Below, in pieces: positions 34,990-42,623 of a stretch of DNA of 64,000 nucleotides. Numbering within the stretch: the first letter of the stretch is position 1; every line of letters starts with the position of its first letter. The stretch spans positions 372,001-436,000 of the forward strand of contig NZ_JAJFZL010000001.1 of assembly GCF_020733635.1 (NCBI RefSeq), in the 5' to 3' direction. The notes beneath the pieces were generated by a model. The model was given only the letters and a program-made list of their open reading frames with translations, was not told where the DNA came from and did not search any database. This stretch comes from Nocardia spumae (lineage in GTDB: Bacteria; Actinomycetota; Actinomycetes; Mycobacteriales; Mycobacteriaceae). The translations under genes were made by a program, and so were the position numbers.

Positions 34990-36546
34990 ATGGGACGACG
35001 GGGACTACCTGCGGCGGCGCGGCTGGCCGCCACCGCAGCGCTGACGGCTGTGATCACCACGGCGCTGGCCCCGGCCACCGCGCATGCCGAGGCGAATTTC
35101 GGATCGTGTCCGGCCGGTGCGATCGCCGACGGCCATCCCGCGCAGTGTGCCGTGATCTCGGTGCCGATGGACTACGCGGCGCCCGGCGATGCGCGCATCG
35201 ATGTGACGGTCAGTCGAATCCGAGCCGGCGGTCAGCGCTACGGCACCATTTTCGCCAATCCGGGCGGCCCCGGTGCCGACGCTCTCGATTACTGGGGTGC
35301 CCGCCTGACCCAGCTGCCGGCCCCGCTGCTCGAACACTACGACCTGGTGGCCGTCCAGCCGCGCGGCCTGCGCTGGTCGACGCCGCTGAACTGCGGTACC
35401 GAGGATCCCGATCACGGGAATCGGGAACCGCTGCAGCAGGCCTGTGACGCGGCCCGGCCCGGCTACCTGCGGACCATCACCACGGAGAACACCGCTCGCG
35501 ATACCGATACCGTCCGGGCCGCGCTGGGCCTGGACCGGATCGACTACCTGGGCATCTCCTACGGAACGTATCTGGGCGCGGTCTACGCCTCGCTGTTCCC
35601 ACAGCACGTCGACCGGATGGTGCTCGATTCCAACGTCGACCCCCGGTGGGTGTGGACCGAGCAGTTCGCCCAGCAGCAGCTCGCGGGTAAGCAGCGCCTC
35701 GATGATCTGTTCGGCTGGATCGCCGAGCACGACGACACCTATCACCTGGGGGATTCGGCGCTGCGGGTCTACCAGAACTGGGTTCGGCTGGTGGCGGCGC
35801 AGGGCGGTGGCTGGTACGCCAATCTGACACCGCCGCCGGTCTCGGCGGCCGATCTGCCGCGCGATCTGCCCGAACCGCTGCCGGCGGTGGCCCGTGCCGG
35901 TATGAACGCGGGCGCCGAGGAGATGTTCAAGGCGCAGAATCTGGTGCGCGCCTTGATATCCGGAGGGAACTCGGCTCAGGTTCCACTGGTTTCGGCGACC
36001 ACCGTAGCCTCCTATACTCGCGGCTTCTGGCCGAGTCTGGCCCAGGCCATGGCGGAGGCGAACGCGCAGCCGTCGGATCTGCGGCGGCTGCGTGCCATCG
36101 CCGGGGCGACGACTCCCGATCCGACCGGCCAAGCCGTCTTCGCGGCGATCACCTGCAACGAGAACGCGGTGCCCGCTCGGATGGACGCCATCGGCTCGGC
36201 GGCCGCGATCGTCGCCTCCGGCGGCAACGCGCTCGACGCCCGGGCCGATCTGGTGCGCAGCGGATTGGCCTGTGCCAATTGGGATCCGGTGACCACGCCG
36301 GTGGCGATCGCCGATCACGGTCTCGACACCGCCCCACTGATCCTGCAGAGCCGCCGCGACGCGGTGACCGCCTATCCGGGCGGTCCCGCGATGGCGGATG
36401 CGCTGCACGGTCACCTGATCTCGGTCGGCGGCGGCGACCACGGCACCTTCGGCCGCGGGAACGGACCGCTCGACGACGCGGTGCTGACGTATCTGCGTAC
36501 CGGCGAGGTGACGATCGACCAGGTGGACCAGGCGCCGATGCGCTGA
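34990..36546 (+). CDS. secreted alpha/beta hydrolase (tripeptidyl aminopeptidase-like)
   Basis: 518 residues with a signal peptide (MGRRGLPAAARLAATAAL.., cleavage near TAHA-EAN). The alpha/beta hydrolase fold is shown by FANPGGPGADALDYWG, the nucleophile elbow GISYGTYLG (Ser), then ASLFPQHVDRMVLDSNVDP, and the C-terminal TAPLILQSRRDAVTAYPGG (Asp region) and GGGDHGTFGRG (His). It matches secreted Streptomyces-type tripeptidyl aminopeptidases, releasing peptides or hydrolysing esters. The ATG at 34990 gives the signal peptide; the long upstream frame is antisense to the GNAT and YqgE genes. Confidence 0.87.
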   Translation: MGRRGLPAAARLAATAALTAVITTALAPATAHAEANFGSCPAGAIADGHPAQCAVISVPMDYAAPGDARIDVTVSRIRAGGQRYGTIFANPGGPGADALDYWGARLTQLPAPLLEHYDLVAVQPRGLRWSTPLNCGTEDPDHGNREPLQQACDAARPGYLRTITTENTARDTDTVRAALGLDRIDYLGISYGTYLGAVYASLFPQHVDRMVLDSNVDPRWVWTEQFAQQQLAGKQRLDDLFGWIAEHDDTYHLGDSALRVYQNWVRLVAAQGGGWYANLTPPPVSAADLPRDLPEPLPAVARAGMNAGAEEMFKAQNLVRALISGGNSAQVPLVSATTVASYTRGFWPSLAQAMAEANAQPSDLRRLRAIAGATTPDPTGQAVFAAITCNENAVPARMDAIGSAAAIVASGGNALDARADLVRSGLACANWDPVTTPVAIADHGLDTAPLILQSRRDAVTAYPGGPAMADALHGHLISVGGGDHGTFGRGNGPLDDAVLTYLRTGEVTIDQVDQAPMR

Positions 36547-36615
36547 CCGACGGTCCGGCGCCCGCGCGCAATACAGTGAGCGGAGGCCGGATCGTTCCGA
36601 CGGAATGGGGTCGCG

Positions 36616-37764
36616 ATGACGCCGAGGCGAGTGGTGCTGGCGCCGGACAAGTTCAAAGGTTCGCTGACCGCGTCCGAGGTGGCCGCGGCGCTGGCGGCCG
36701 GAATCGCCCGGGTGGCGCCGGATACCGAGATCCGGCGGCTGCCGGTGGCCGACGGGGGCGACGGCACGGTCGACGTCTTCGTCGCGGCCGGCTGGGAACG
36801 GGTGTGGGTCGAGGCCGTGGGGCCCACCGGACAGCCGTGTACGGCCAGTTACGCGATACGGGGCGATACCGCGGTGGTCGAGCTGGCCGAGGTGGTCGGG
36901 CTCGTGAAATTGCCCGGCGGCCAACCCGATCCGATGCATTCGGGCACCTACGGGCTGGGCCTGCTGATCCGCGACGCGCTGGATCGGGGCATCCGCGAGA
37001 TCGTGCTGGCGGTCGGCGGCAGTTCCTCCTCCGACGGCGGGGCCGGCATGCTGCAGGCGCTGGGACTGCGAATTCTCGACGGCGACGGTGCCGAATCCGC
37101 GCGGGGCGCGGCGGCTCTCGCCGACGCGCGGCGGGTCGATTTCTCGGATCTGCATCCGGCGATCGCCGAGACGACCTTCGTGCTGGCCAGCGATGTGGAC
37201 AATCCGTTACTCGGTGCGCACGGCGCGGTGGCCGTCTTCGGACCACAGAAGGGCGCCACCGCCCGGCAGTGCGTGGAACTCGAAGCGGCCCTGACGAATT
37301 GGGCGGAACTGATCGAAGCCGCCGCGCCCGCAGGGATCGGGACCGAAGCGGCCGACGTCGCCGAACACCCCGGTGCGGGAGCCGCGGGCGGTACCGGGTT
37401 CGGAGCGATGGCGGTACTCGGCGCCCGGCCCCGCCCGGGTATCGAGGCGATCCTCGAGCTGATCGATTTCACCACGCGGGCAACGGATGCGGATCTGGTG
37501 GTGACCGGTGAGGGCGCGCTCGACGAGCAGACCCTGCGCGGTAAGGCGCCCGCCGGGGTCGCGGCGGCCGCTGCCCGCGCGGGCACGCCCGTGGTCGCGG
37601 TGGCGGGTCGCTGCGCACTGGCGGCCGGGCAGCTGCGCGCCGCCGGATTCGCCCGTTGCTACCCACTGTCGGAGCTGGAGCCGGATCCGGCGCGTTCCAT
37701 CGCCAAGGCCGCGAGCCTGCTCGAGCGGCTGGGCGCCCGGATCGCCACCGACTATCTGCGCTAG
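36616..37764 (+). CDS. glycerate kinase (GckA/GlxK family)
   Basis: 382 residues of the glycerate 2-kinase (class 1, PF02595) family. VVLAPDKFKGSLTASEVAAAL, ADGGDGTVDVF, VGGSSSSDGGAGMLQALG and the C-terminal VTGEGALDEQTLRGKAP are the standard blocks for ATP and glycerate binding. It feeds glycerate from glyoxylate or serine into glycolysis as 2-phosphoglycerate. It begins 70 bp after the hydrolase gene and ends 6 bp before the convergent HxlR gene. Functionally it could be connected with glycerate freed by Ggh at 11-12 kb, although the genes are not adjacent. Confidence 0.92.
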   Translation: MTPRRVVLAPDKFKGSLTASEVAAALAAGIARVAPDTEIRRLPVADGGDGTVDVFVAAGWERVWVEAVGPTGQPCTASYAIRGDTAVVELAEVVGLVKLPGGQPDPMHSGTYGLGLLIRDALDRGIREIVLAVGGSSSSDGGAGMLQALGLRILDGDGAESARGAAALADARRVDFSDLHPAIAETTFVLASDVDNPLLGAHGAVAVFGPQKGATARQCVELEAALTNWAELIEAAAPAGIGTEAADVAEHPGAGAAGGTGFGAMAVLGARPRPGIEAILELIDFTTRATDADLVVTGEGALDEQTLRGKAPAGVAAAAARAGTPVVAVAGRCALAAGQLRAAGFARCYPLSELEPDPARSIAKAASLLERLGARIATDYLR

Positions 37765-37770
37765 CCCGGC

Positions 37771-38118
37771 TCACGCCGAGGCGGGGGCGCGCATCTCGTC
37801 GCGGCGCCGCTCCCCCCATCGTTCGAGCGGCCGCAGGGCCGCGGCCAATTCGGCGCCGGAGGCGGTCAGTGAATACTCCACCCGCGGCGGCACTTCGGGG
37901 AATACCTCGCGTCGCACGACGGCGTGTGCTTCCAGGTGGCGCAGATTCTCGGTCAGCACCTTCTCGCTGACTCCCGGCAGCAGGGCGCGGATCTGCCCGA
38001 AACGCCGGGGGCCCGCGCCGAGTACCCACATCAGATGCAGCTTCCATTTCCCGCCGACCGCGTCGATGGCCACCGACATCCCGCACACCTGGTGATCCGC
38101 GTCACTCCCGGTCGTCAT
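37771..38118 (-). CDS. HxlR-family transcriptional regulator
   Basis: 115 residues: VCGMSVAIDAVGGKWKLHLMWVL with the sensing Cys, RRFGQIRALLPGVSEKVLTENLRHLEAHAVVRREVFPEVPPRVEYSLTASG as winged helix. Closely similar to the HxlR protein at 3924-4283, and again divergent from an imine-reductase-like gene, so the two modules look like paralogues. Its start overlaps no other gene; an inverted repeat lies about 20 bp upstream. Confidence 0.9.
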   Translation of the reverse strand: MTTGSDADHQVCGMSVAIDAVGGKWKLHLMWVLGAGPRRFGQIRALLPGVSEKVLTENLRHLEAHAVVRREVFPEVPPRVEYSLTASGAELAAALRPLERWGERRRDEMRAPASA

Positions 38119-38136
38119 CCCGTTCTCCTGAGCTGT

Positions 38137-38158
38137 TTGCGTACCTCGACGTAAGCAA
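38137..38158. promoter_or_regulatory. inverted repeat, HxlR operator candidate
   Basis: TTGCGTAC-CTCGAC-GTAAGCAA: 7 of 8 half-site positions are complementary. It lies 19 bp upstream of the HxlR start, within the 138-bp divergent gap to the imine-reductase-like gene. Confidence 0.5.
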
Positions 38159-38256
38159 CCGCACGGGAAAGTGCGTTATTGCCGGCGGCCGCGGCGCCGG
38201 CCACCATCGAGTGACGGCGCCGATCGGAATTCTCACGAAAATTCAAGGGGTACAAC

Positions 38257-39108
38257 ATGTCCGAACGTTCATCCGTCACGGTGATCGGATTGGGTCCGAT
38301 GGGCCGGGCGATGGTGCGCGTGCTGCTGGCCGCCGGCACCGAGGTGACGGTCTGGAATCGCAGTGCCGACAAGATCGGCCCGATGGTGGACCTGGGCGCC
38401 CGCCGCGCCGATTCGGTCGCCGACGCCCTGGCGCGCAACGAGGTGATCATCCTGAGTCTCACTCACTACGCGGCCATGTACGACGTGCTGGGTCCGGACT
38501 CCGAACGCCTGCGGGACAAGGTGATCGTGAATCTGTCCTCGGATTCTCCGGAGCGCACTCGCGCGGGTGCGCGCTGGGTGCGCACGCACGGTGCGGAGTT
38601 CCTGTCGGGCGGATTCATGTCTGCCGGTGACAACATCACCCACCCGGCCTCCTACCTCTTCTACAGCGGGCCGCGCGAGATCTTCGACGCGCACGCGGAT
38701 CTGCTGCGACCGCTCAGCGCACCGGAATACCTCGGTACCGACGACGGCCTGGCACAGCTGTTCTATCAGGCGCTGCTCACCCTCTTTCATCCCTGGCTGG
38801 TGGGCTACAACCAGGCGCTGGCGGTCATCGCCCGCTCCGGCAACGACATCGACCGATTCCTGCCGTTCGCGCAACGCTCCGCCGAAGTGTTCCCGTTCTT
38901 CATGACGGAGTACGCCGAGGCCGCGAAGGCGGGCGGCTGGGGTGATGCGGCGAGTGCTCGGATGATGGTGGCCGGAGCCGGGCACGTCGTCGAGACCTCC
39001 GAGGAACTGGGCGTGGACACCGCGCTGTCACAGACCGTGCGTGAGCTGTGGCGCGAGGTCGCCGATTCCGACGCGCCGATCTACCGGATGCTGCGCGACC
39101 GGGCCTGA
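38257..39108 (+). CDS. NAD(P)-dependent oxidoreductase, imine reductase-like
   Basis: 283 residues, same family as the 4391-5260 protein: Rossmann motif GLGPMGRAMVRVL, VWNRSADK, NLSSDSPERTRAGARWV, then the helical domain. In the helix where beta-HADs have Lys and the other paralogue has Asp (ALYDFALL), this one reads QLFYQALL with Tyr, the residue in many S-selective imine reductases. AGGGGTACA-type sequence precedes the ATG. Paired with a divergent HxlR regulator; substrate unknown. Confidence 0.8.
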   Translation: MSERSSVTVIGLGPMGRAMVRVLLAAGTEVTVWNRSADKIGPMVDLGARRADSVADALARNEVIILSLTHYAAMYDVLGPDSERLRDKVIVNLSSDSPERTRAGARWVRTHGAEFLSGGFMSAGDNITHPASYLFYSGPREIFDAHADLLRPLSAPEYLGTDDGLAQLFYQALLTLFHPWLVGYNQALAVIARSGNDIDRFLPFAQRSAEVFPFFMTEYAEAAKAGGWGDAASARMMVAGAGHVVETSEELGVDTALSQTVRELWREVADSDAPIYRMLRDRA

Positions 39109-39121
39109 GCCGGGCGGGCGA

Positions 39122-39550
39122 TCAACGCGTGCAGAGGAATTCGACAGCCGCCGCGTAGCCCTGGATGCCCATCCCGGCGACGACCGCGGTAGCGATCGGC
39201 GAAATGTAGGAGTGGTGCCGGAATTCCTCGCGCGCGTGCACATTCGAGATGTGCACCTCCACGATCGGCACCTCGGGAATCACCAGCGCGTCGCGCAGCG
39301 CGACCGAGGTGTGGGTCAGGCCGCCGGGATTGATCACGATCCCGGCCTCCGCACCTCGGGCGGCGTGAATCCGATCGATCAGCGCCCCTTCCGAATTCGA
39401 TTGGAAGGCGACGATCTCGCGATCGAAGCGGGCGGCGGTCTTGCGGCACAGCTCGACGACGTCGTCGAGGGTGTCCGAGCCGTACACCTCGGGCTGCCGG
39501 ATGCCGAGCGTGTTCAGATTCGGGCCGTTGAGCACGAGAATCGGTGCCAT
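39122..39550 (-). CDS. aroQ: 3-dehydroquinate dehydratase, type II
   Basis: 143-residue type II dehydroquinase of the shikimate pathway. [20 protein letters not shown] includes the catalytic Tyr loop, [34 protein letters not shown] and [17 protein letters not shown] (catalytic His and Arg) are all intact. The ATG at 39550 (MAPILVLNG) is preferred to the GTG at 39556. It stands apart from other aro genes; next to it on the same strand, upstream, is a conserved hypothetical. Confidence 0.95.
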   Translation of the reverse strand: MAPILVLNGPNLNTLGIRQPEVYGSDTLDDVVELCRKTAARFDREIVAFQSNSEGALIDRIHAARGAEAGIVINPGGLTHTSVALRDALVIPEVPIVEVHISNVHAREEFRHHSYISPIATAVVAGMGIQGYAAAVEFLCTR

Positions 39551-39593
39551 GCCCACACCCTAGTCGCCCGCGCTCGTGGCGCGTCCGGCCCCG

Positions 39594-40211
39594 TCACAGC
39601 CCGCGCGGCCCCTCGGCGCGCAGATCGTCCACCTTGCGCATCGCCGAACGTAATTCGTCGAGCCATTCCTCGGCGTGCTTACCCGCCAATTTGACCGTCC
39701 AGGCCAGGGCGTCGGCGCGGGAGCGGGCGACGCCGGCATCGACGAGGGTGTCGAGGACCTTGCGTTCGGGCTGGCGCAGCCGCGTCATCACCGGAACCGA
39801 CAGGTGGGTGAACAGAGTGCGCTCCCCGTCCACCGACACGCCCCAGGCGACATTGCGGCCGTAGCGAGCCTGCGCTTCCTGGGCGATCTGCATGCGAGCC
39901 GGGCGTGTGGCTTCGCGGAACCGGGCGATCAGCCCGTCCACCGTCGCCCGGGAGGGCGTCGCGTCGCCGGTGCCGCCGGCTTCCTCGGTCGCGGCGGCTT
40001 CGGATCGATCGTCGCCGGACTCACGCCGCGGCAGCGCGAGTTCGCCGATCACCACGATCTCGTCGCGGTCGATCTCGATGGTCGCCGGACCGCTGAACCA
40101 CTCGCTTGGCAACCTTCCGGCGAACCAGTCTGGAGCGTCCGCGGCGTCGGGTAGATCGGCCTGCTGCCAACCGCCCGGTCGCCCGAATCCACGTCCGTGT
40201 CCATGTCTCAT
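39594..40211 (-). CDS. conserved hypothetical protein
   Basis: 205 residues, soluble. The first part reads DAPDWFAGRLPSEWFSGPATIEIDRDEIVVIGEL and is followed by an acidic linker (about 85-115); the C-terminal half is helical and basic (ARFREATRPARMQIAQEAQARYGRNVAWGV..RALAWTVKLAGKHAEEWLDEL). This pattern is known in actinobacteria without assigned function. AAGGAAAT before the ATG supports the start. It may form a transcript with aroQ (43 bp downstream). Confidence 0.7.
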   Translation of the reverse strand: MRHGHGRGFGRPGGWQQADLPDAADAPDWFAGRLPSEWFSGPATIEIDRDEIVVIGELALPRRESGDDRSEAAATEEAGGTGDATPSRATVDGLIARFREATRPARMQIAQEAQARYGRNVAWGVSVDGERTLFTHLSVPVMTRLRQPERKVLDTLVDAGVARSRADALAWTVKLAGKHAEEWLDELRSAMRKVDDLRAEGPRGL

Positions 40212-40239
40212 GACATTTCCTTACTGCAGTGTTTTCGTC

Positions 40240-40263
40240 GTTACAGTGATTACAAGATTACGC
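40240..40263. promoter_or_regulatory. direct repeats GTTACAGT-GATTACAA-GATTACGC
   Basis: Three 8-nt repeats in tandem in an AT-rich patch, with a further GGTTACGC at 40281-40288. The spacing and sequence recall sites for OmpR-type regulators such as MtrA. It may belong to the promoter of the divergent hypothetical gene or of the downstream leader. Confidence 0.4.
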
Positions 40264-40334
40264 GGCAAAACGACCGATATGGTTACGCTGTCAGCGGACT
40301 GGGAAGCCTGAACACGGGCGGGGATTTCGGAGAC

Positions 40335-40434
40335 CGGGTGCAACGGATGTCGGTGATCGGGCACTATTGTGGTCGCTGAGCATGGAGGATGCTTCGGTGC
40401 CGAGGTGGTACCGCGGGAAACTCCTTCGGGTACC
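40335..40434 (+). promoter_or_regulatory. T-box-like leader upstream of the PBP-like gene
   Basis: AGGTGGTACCGCG at 40403-40415 matches the T-box signature AGGGTGGNACCGCG, with the TGGTACC bulge (40406-40412) that would pair with a tRNA ACCA end. It is bracketed by CCGAGG (40400-40405) and CCTTCGG (40423-40429), which can form the antisequestrator/antiterminator stem. Upstream lies GTGATCGGGCAC (40353-40364), a plausible small specifier stem with AUC (isoleucine), and a GCAT/ATGC hairpin (40380-40392). An alternative hairpin uses GGTACC at 40407 and 40429. It resembles the short actinobacterial ileS-type translational T-boxes, but the next gene is not a tRNA synthetase. Confidence 0.5.
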
Positions 40435-40477
40435 GTTGGTCTTGTTGCTGGAGTGACAAGAGTGAAGAGTGGGCGAC

Positions 40478-42160
40478 ATGGATGTGTGGGGATCCCGCCG
40501 CTTTCGCGTTCGGGGCGCAGTGGCACTAGCGGGTGTTGCTGCCCTGGCGATAGTGATTGGGTCGTGCGATTTTCACAAGGCGCCGACCGGACCCCAAGCG
40601 ATCGTCGAGCGTTTCACCCAGCTAATGGACGACCGTGACGCCAGCGGCGCCGCGGCGCTGACCTCGTACCCTTCGGGTGCGGAGAGCACTCTGAAGTCGA
40701 TGTTCGACGGTCTCGGGCCCGGCAAACCGGATTACTCGCTGGTGCAGTTCATCAGCCTCGACGGCGATTCGGCGATGTTCAACCTCAAGGCCGCTTGGAA
40801 CTTCGGCCCGCACAAGGACTGGTCCTACGATCTGCAGGGCAATATCCGCAAGCTGGCTATCGGCTGGCGGATCTCCTGGGACCCCAGCGTGGTGATGCCG
40901 CAGCTGGACTACAAACGCTCGGTGAAGCTGGTCCGCACCGAGGCGACGCCGCCGCCCAAGGTCAACGACAACGACGGGCAGCCGCTGCTGACCCAGCAGA
41001 CCATCAACGTCATCAAGGTGGATCCCGCCAAGACGTCGGATCCGGTCGGGACCACCAACGCCCTCGCCGATGCCATCGCCCCGGTCGCGCCGCTGATCAC
41101 CGGCGCGTCGCTGATGCAGCAGCTGGCCGGTGCGCAGGGGAAACCGGTCACCGCGGTCAGCCTGCGTGAGGACGACTTCGCGATCCTGGAACCACGGATG
41201 GCCGCCATCCCCGGCGTGGTGATGGAGAAGCAGCCCAAGCTGATCGTCGCCGACCGCCGGGTGTGGTCACCGATGACCGACGCGCTGCAGAAGGTCTGGC
41301 AGGAGAACCGGGACGAGCACGCCGGGTGGGGTGTGCAGCTGTTCGAACCCGACGGCAAGCTGGTCACCCAACTCGCCGGATATCAGGGTCCGCCCGGGCC
41401 GGATATCGCCTCGACCATGGATCAGAAGCTGCAGCGCGCCGCCGAGGACGCGGTGGTGAGCGTGGGGACGGCCGCATCCATCGTGGCCGTCCAGCCCTCC
41501 ACCGGCGCCGTGGTGGCCGCTGCTCAGAACAACTACGCCAGTGCGCAGGGAGCGCCCGCCTTCACCGGCACCTATCCGGTCGGCGGAACGGCCGACCTGT
41601 TCAAAGCGGTCGCGGCCATCGTGAAGAAGAAGTCGCCGCAGGACGTCTCGGTGCAGGACACCGCCGAGGCGGCCGCGATGCTGGGTGTCGGAATCGGTTT
41701 CAAGGTGCCGGGGCTGGACGAGACCACCGGCCGGCTGCCGATCGGCGGCCGGGGCGTCGAGCAGGTGCGCCAGGGCGCCAACGATCCGATTCTCGCCAGC
41801 CCGTTCGGCATGGCCCTCGCCGCGGCCACGATCGCCCGCGGTTCCGTGGCGCCGCCGATGATCGAGATCGGCCGTCCCGCCACGACCGAGGCGAAACTCG
41901 AACCGCTGCCCGGCGACGTGGTCGACAAACTGCGCGGCATGCTGCGGGACGCGACCGGCAGCCCGCAGGAGGTCACGGTGAGCCGTTACGCGGGCGTCAC
42001 CGCCTTCGCCGCCACTGCCGGCTCGGACGGCTGGCTCCTGGCGAATGCCGGTGACCTGGCCTTCGCCATCCATATCGACGATGTCGACAGCGGTGATATG
42101 ACCTCGCGGATGGCGGCGCGAATGCTGCAATCGCTGGCGACGCCGGACGACAACAAGTAG
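40478..42160 (+). CDS. penicillin-binding protein-like lipoprotein without catalytic motifs
   Basis: 560 residues. N-terminal signal with lipobox IGSC (Cys about residue 30), then an NTF2-like MecA_N domain (about 37-155: GPQAIVERFTQLMDDRDASGAAALT), a dimerisation-like middle part, and a C-terminal transpeptidase fold (LQRAAEDAV..SIVAVQPSTGAVVAAA). At the SxxK position the sequence reads YPVGGTADLFKAV instead of YPPGSTFK, and near the C-terminus FAATAGSDGWLLANAGD replaces the KTG box, so the serine and lysine are missing. Likely a non-catalytic relative of the Rv2864c group. A GTG at 40469 is an alternative start. Preceded by a T-box-like leader. Confidence 0.8.
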   Translation: MDVWGSRRFRVRGAVALAGVAALAIVIGSCDFHKAPTGPQAIVERFTQLMDDRDASGAAALTSYPSGAESTLKSMFDGLGPGKPDYSLVQFISLDGDSAMFNLKAAWNFGPHKDWSYDLQGNIRKLAIGWRISWDPSVVMPQLDYKRSVKLVRTEATPPPKVNDNDGQPLLTQQTINVIKVDPAKTSDPVGTTNALADAIAPVAPLITGASLMQQLAGAQGKPVTAVSLREDDFAILEPRMAAIPGVVMEKQPKLIVADRRVWSPMTDALQKVWQENRDEHAGWGVQLFEPDGKLVTQLAGYQGPPGPDIASTMDQKLQRAAEDAVVSVGTAASIVAVQPSTGAVVAAAQNNYASAQGAPAFTGTYPVGGTADLFKAVAAIVKKKSPQDVSVQDTAEAAAMLGVGIGFKVPGLDETTGRLPIGGRGVEQVRQGANDPILASPFGMALAAATIARGSVAPPMIEIGRPATTEAKLEPLPGDVVDKLRGMLRDATGSPQEVTVSRYAGVTAFAATAGSDGWLLANAGDLAFAIHIDDVDSGDMTSRMAARMLQSLATPDDNK

Positions 42161-42171
42161 TTCTCGGGCGG

Positions 42172-42618
42172 TCAATTCACAGACGCGCCGCTGACCTGCC
42201 TGCGTCGTGCGATCAACAGCCACACCGCGCGCCAGCCCAGCAGGAAGACCGCGAGCACGGTCGCGGCGACGATCACGAAGCTGACCGCGGTGCCCTGCCC
42301 GCTGATCACGCGCAGCACCATGCCACCGATCAGCGTCGACAACCACACCACGACACCGGTGGGCCACAGCGCGGCACCACCGTCGAATCGGGTGGGCATC
42401 CGGACCCGGCCGCCGATGATCACCGCGAGCGACCAGCCGATCAGCAGGCCCGTGGCGAACGGCCAGACAGTTCGCAGCAGACCGGCCGCGACCGCCTCCT
42501 CGTGACTGCGCCGACCGATCGCGCAGAACACGATCACCAGCACGATGTCGATCACCAGCGGCAGCGTTTTCCTCACGTCCGCCAGGGTAGTGAGCCGGTC
42601 CGGCGAGGATTTCCCCAC
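42172..42618 (-). CDS. DUF3054 family membrane protein
   Basis: 148 residues with four hydrophobic segments (LPLVIDIVLVIVFCAIG, WPFATGLLIGWSLAVIIGG, WPTGVVVWLSTLIGGMVLRVISG, VSFVIVAATVLAVFLLGW) and a conserved IGRRSHEEAV loop after the first, matching DUF3054 of actinobacteria. Function unknown. GTG start, 5 bp after the end of the upstream UPF0104 gene, thus the same operon. A GTG at 42576 would drop the first 14 residues. Confidence 0.8.
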   Translation of the reverse strand: MGKSSPDRLTTLADVRKTLPLVIDIVLVIVFCAIGRRSHEEAVAAGLLRTVWPFATGLLIGWSLAVIIGGRVRMPTRFDGGAALWPTGVVVWLSTLIGGMVLRVISGQGTAVSFVIVAATVLAVFLLGWRAVWLLIARRRQVSGASVN

Positions 42619-42623
42619 CCGGC

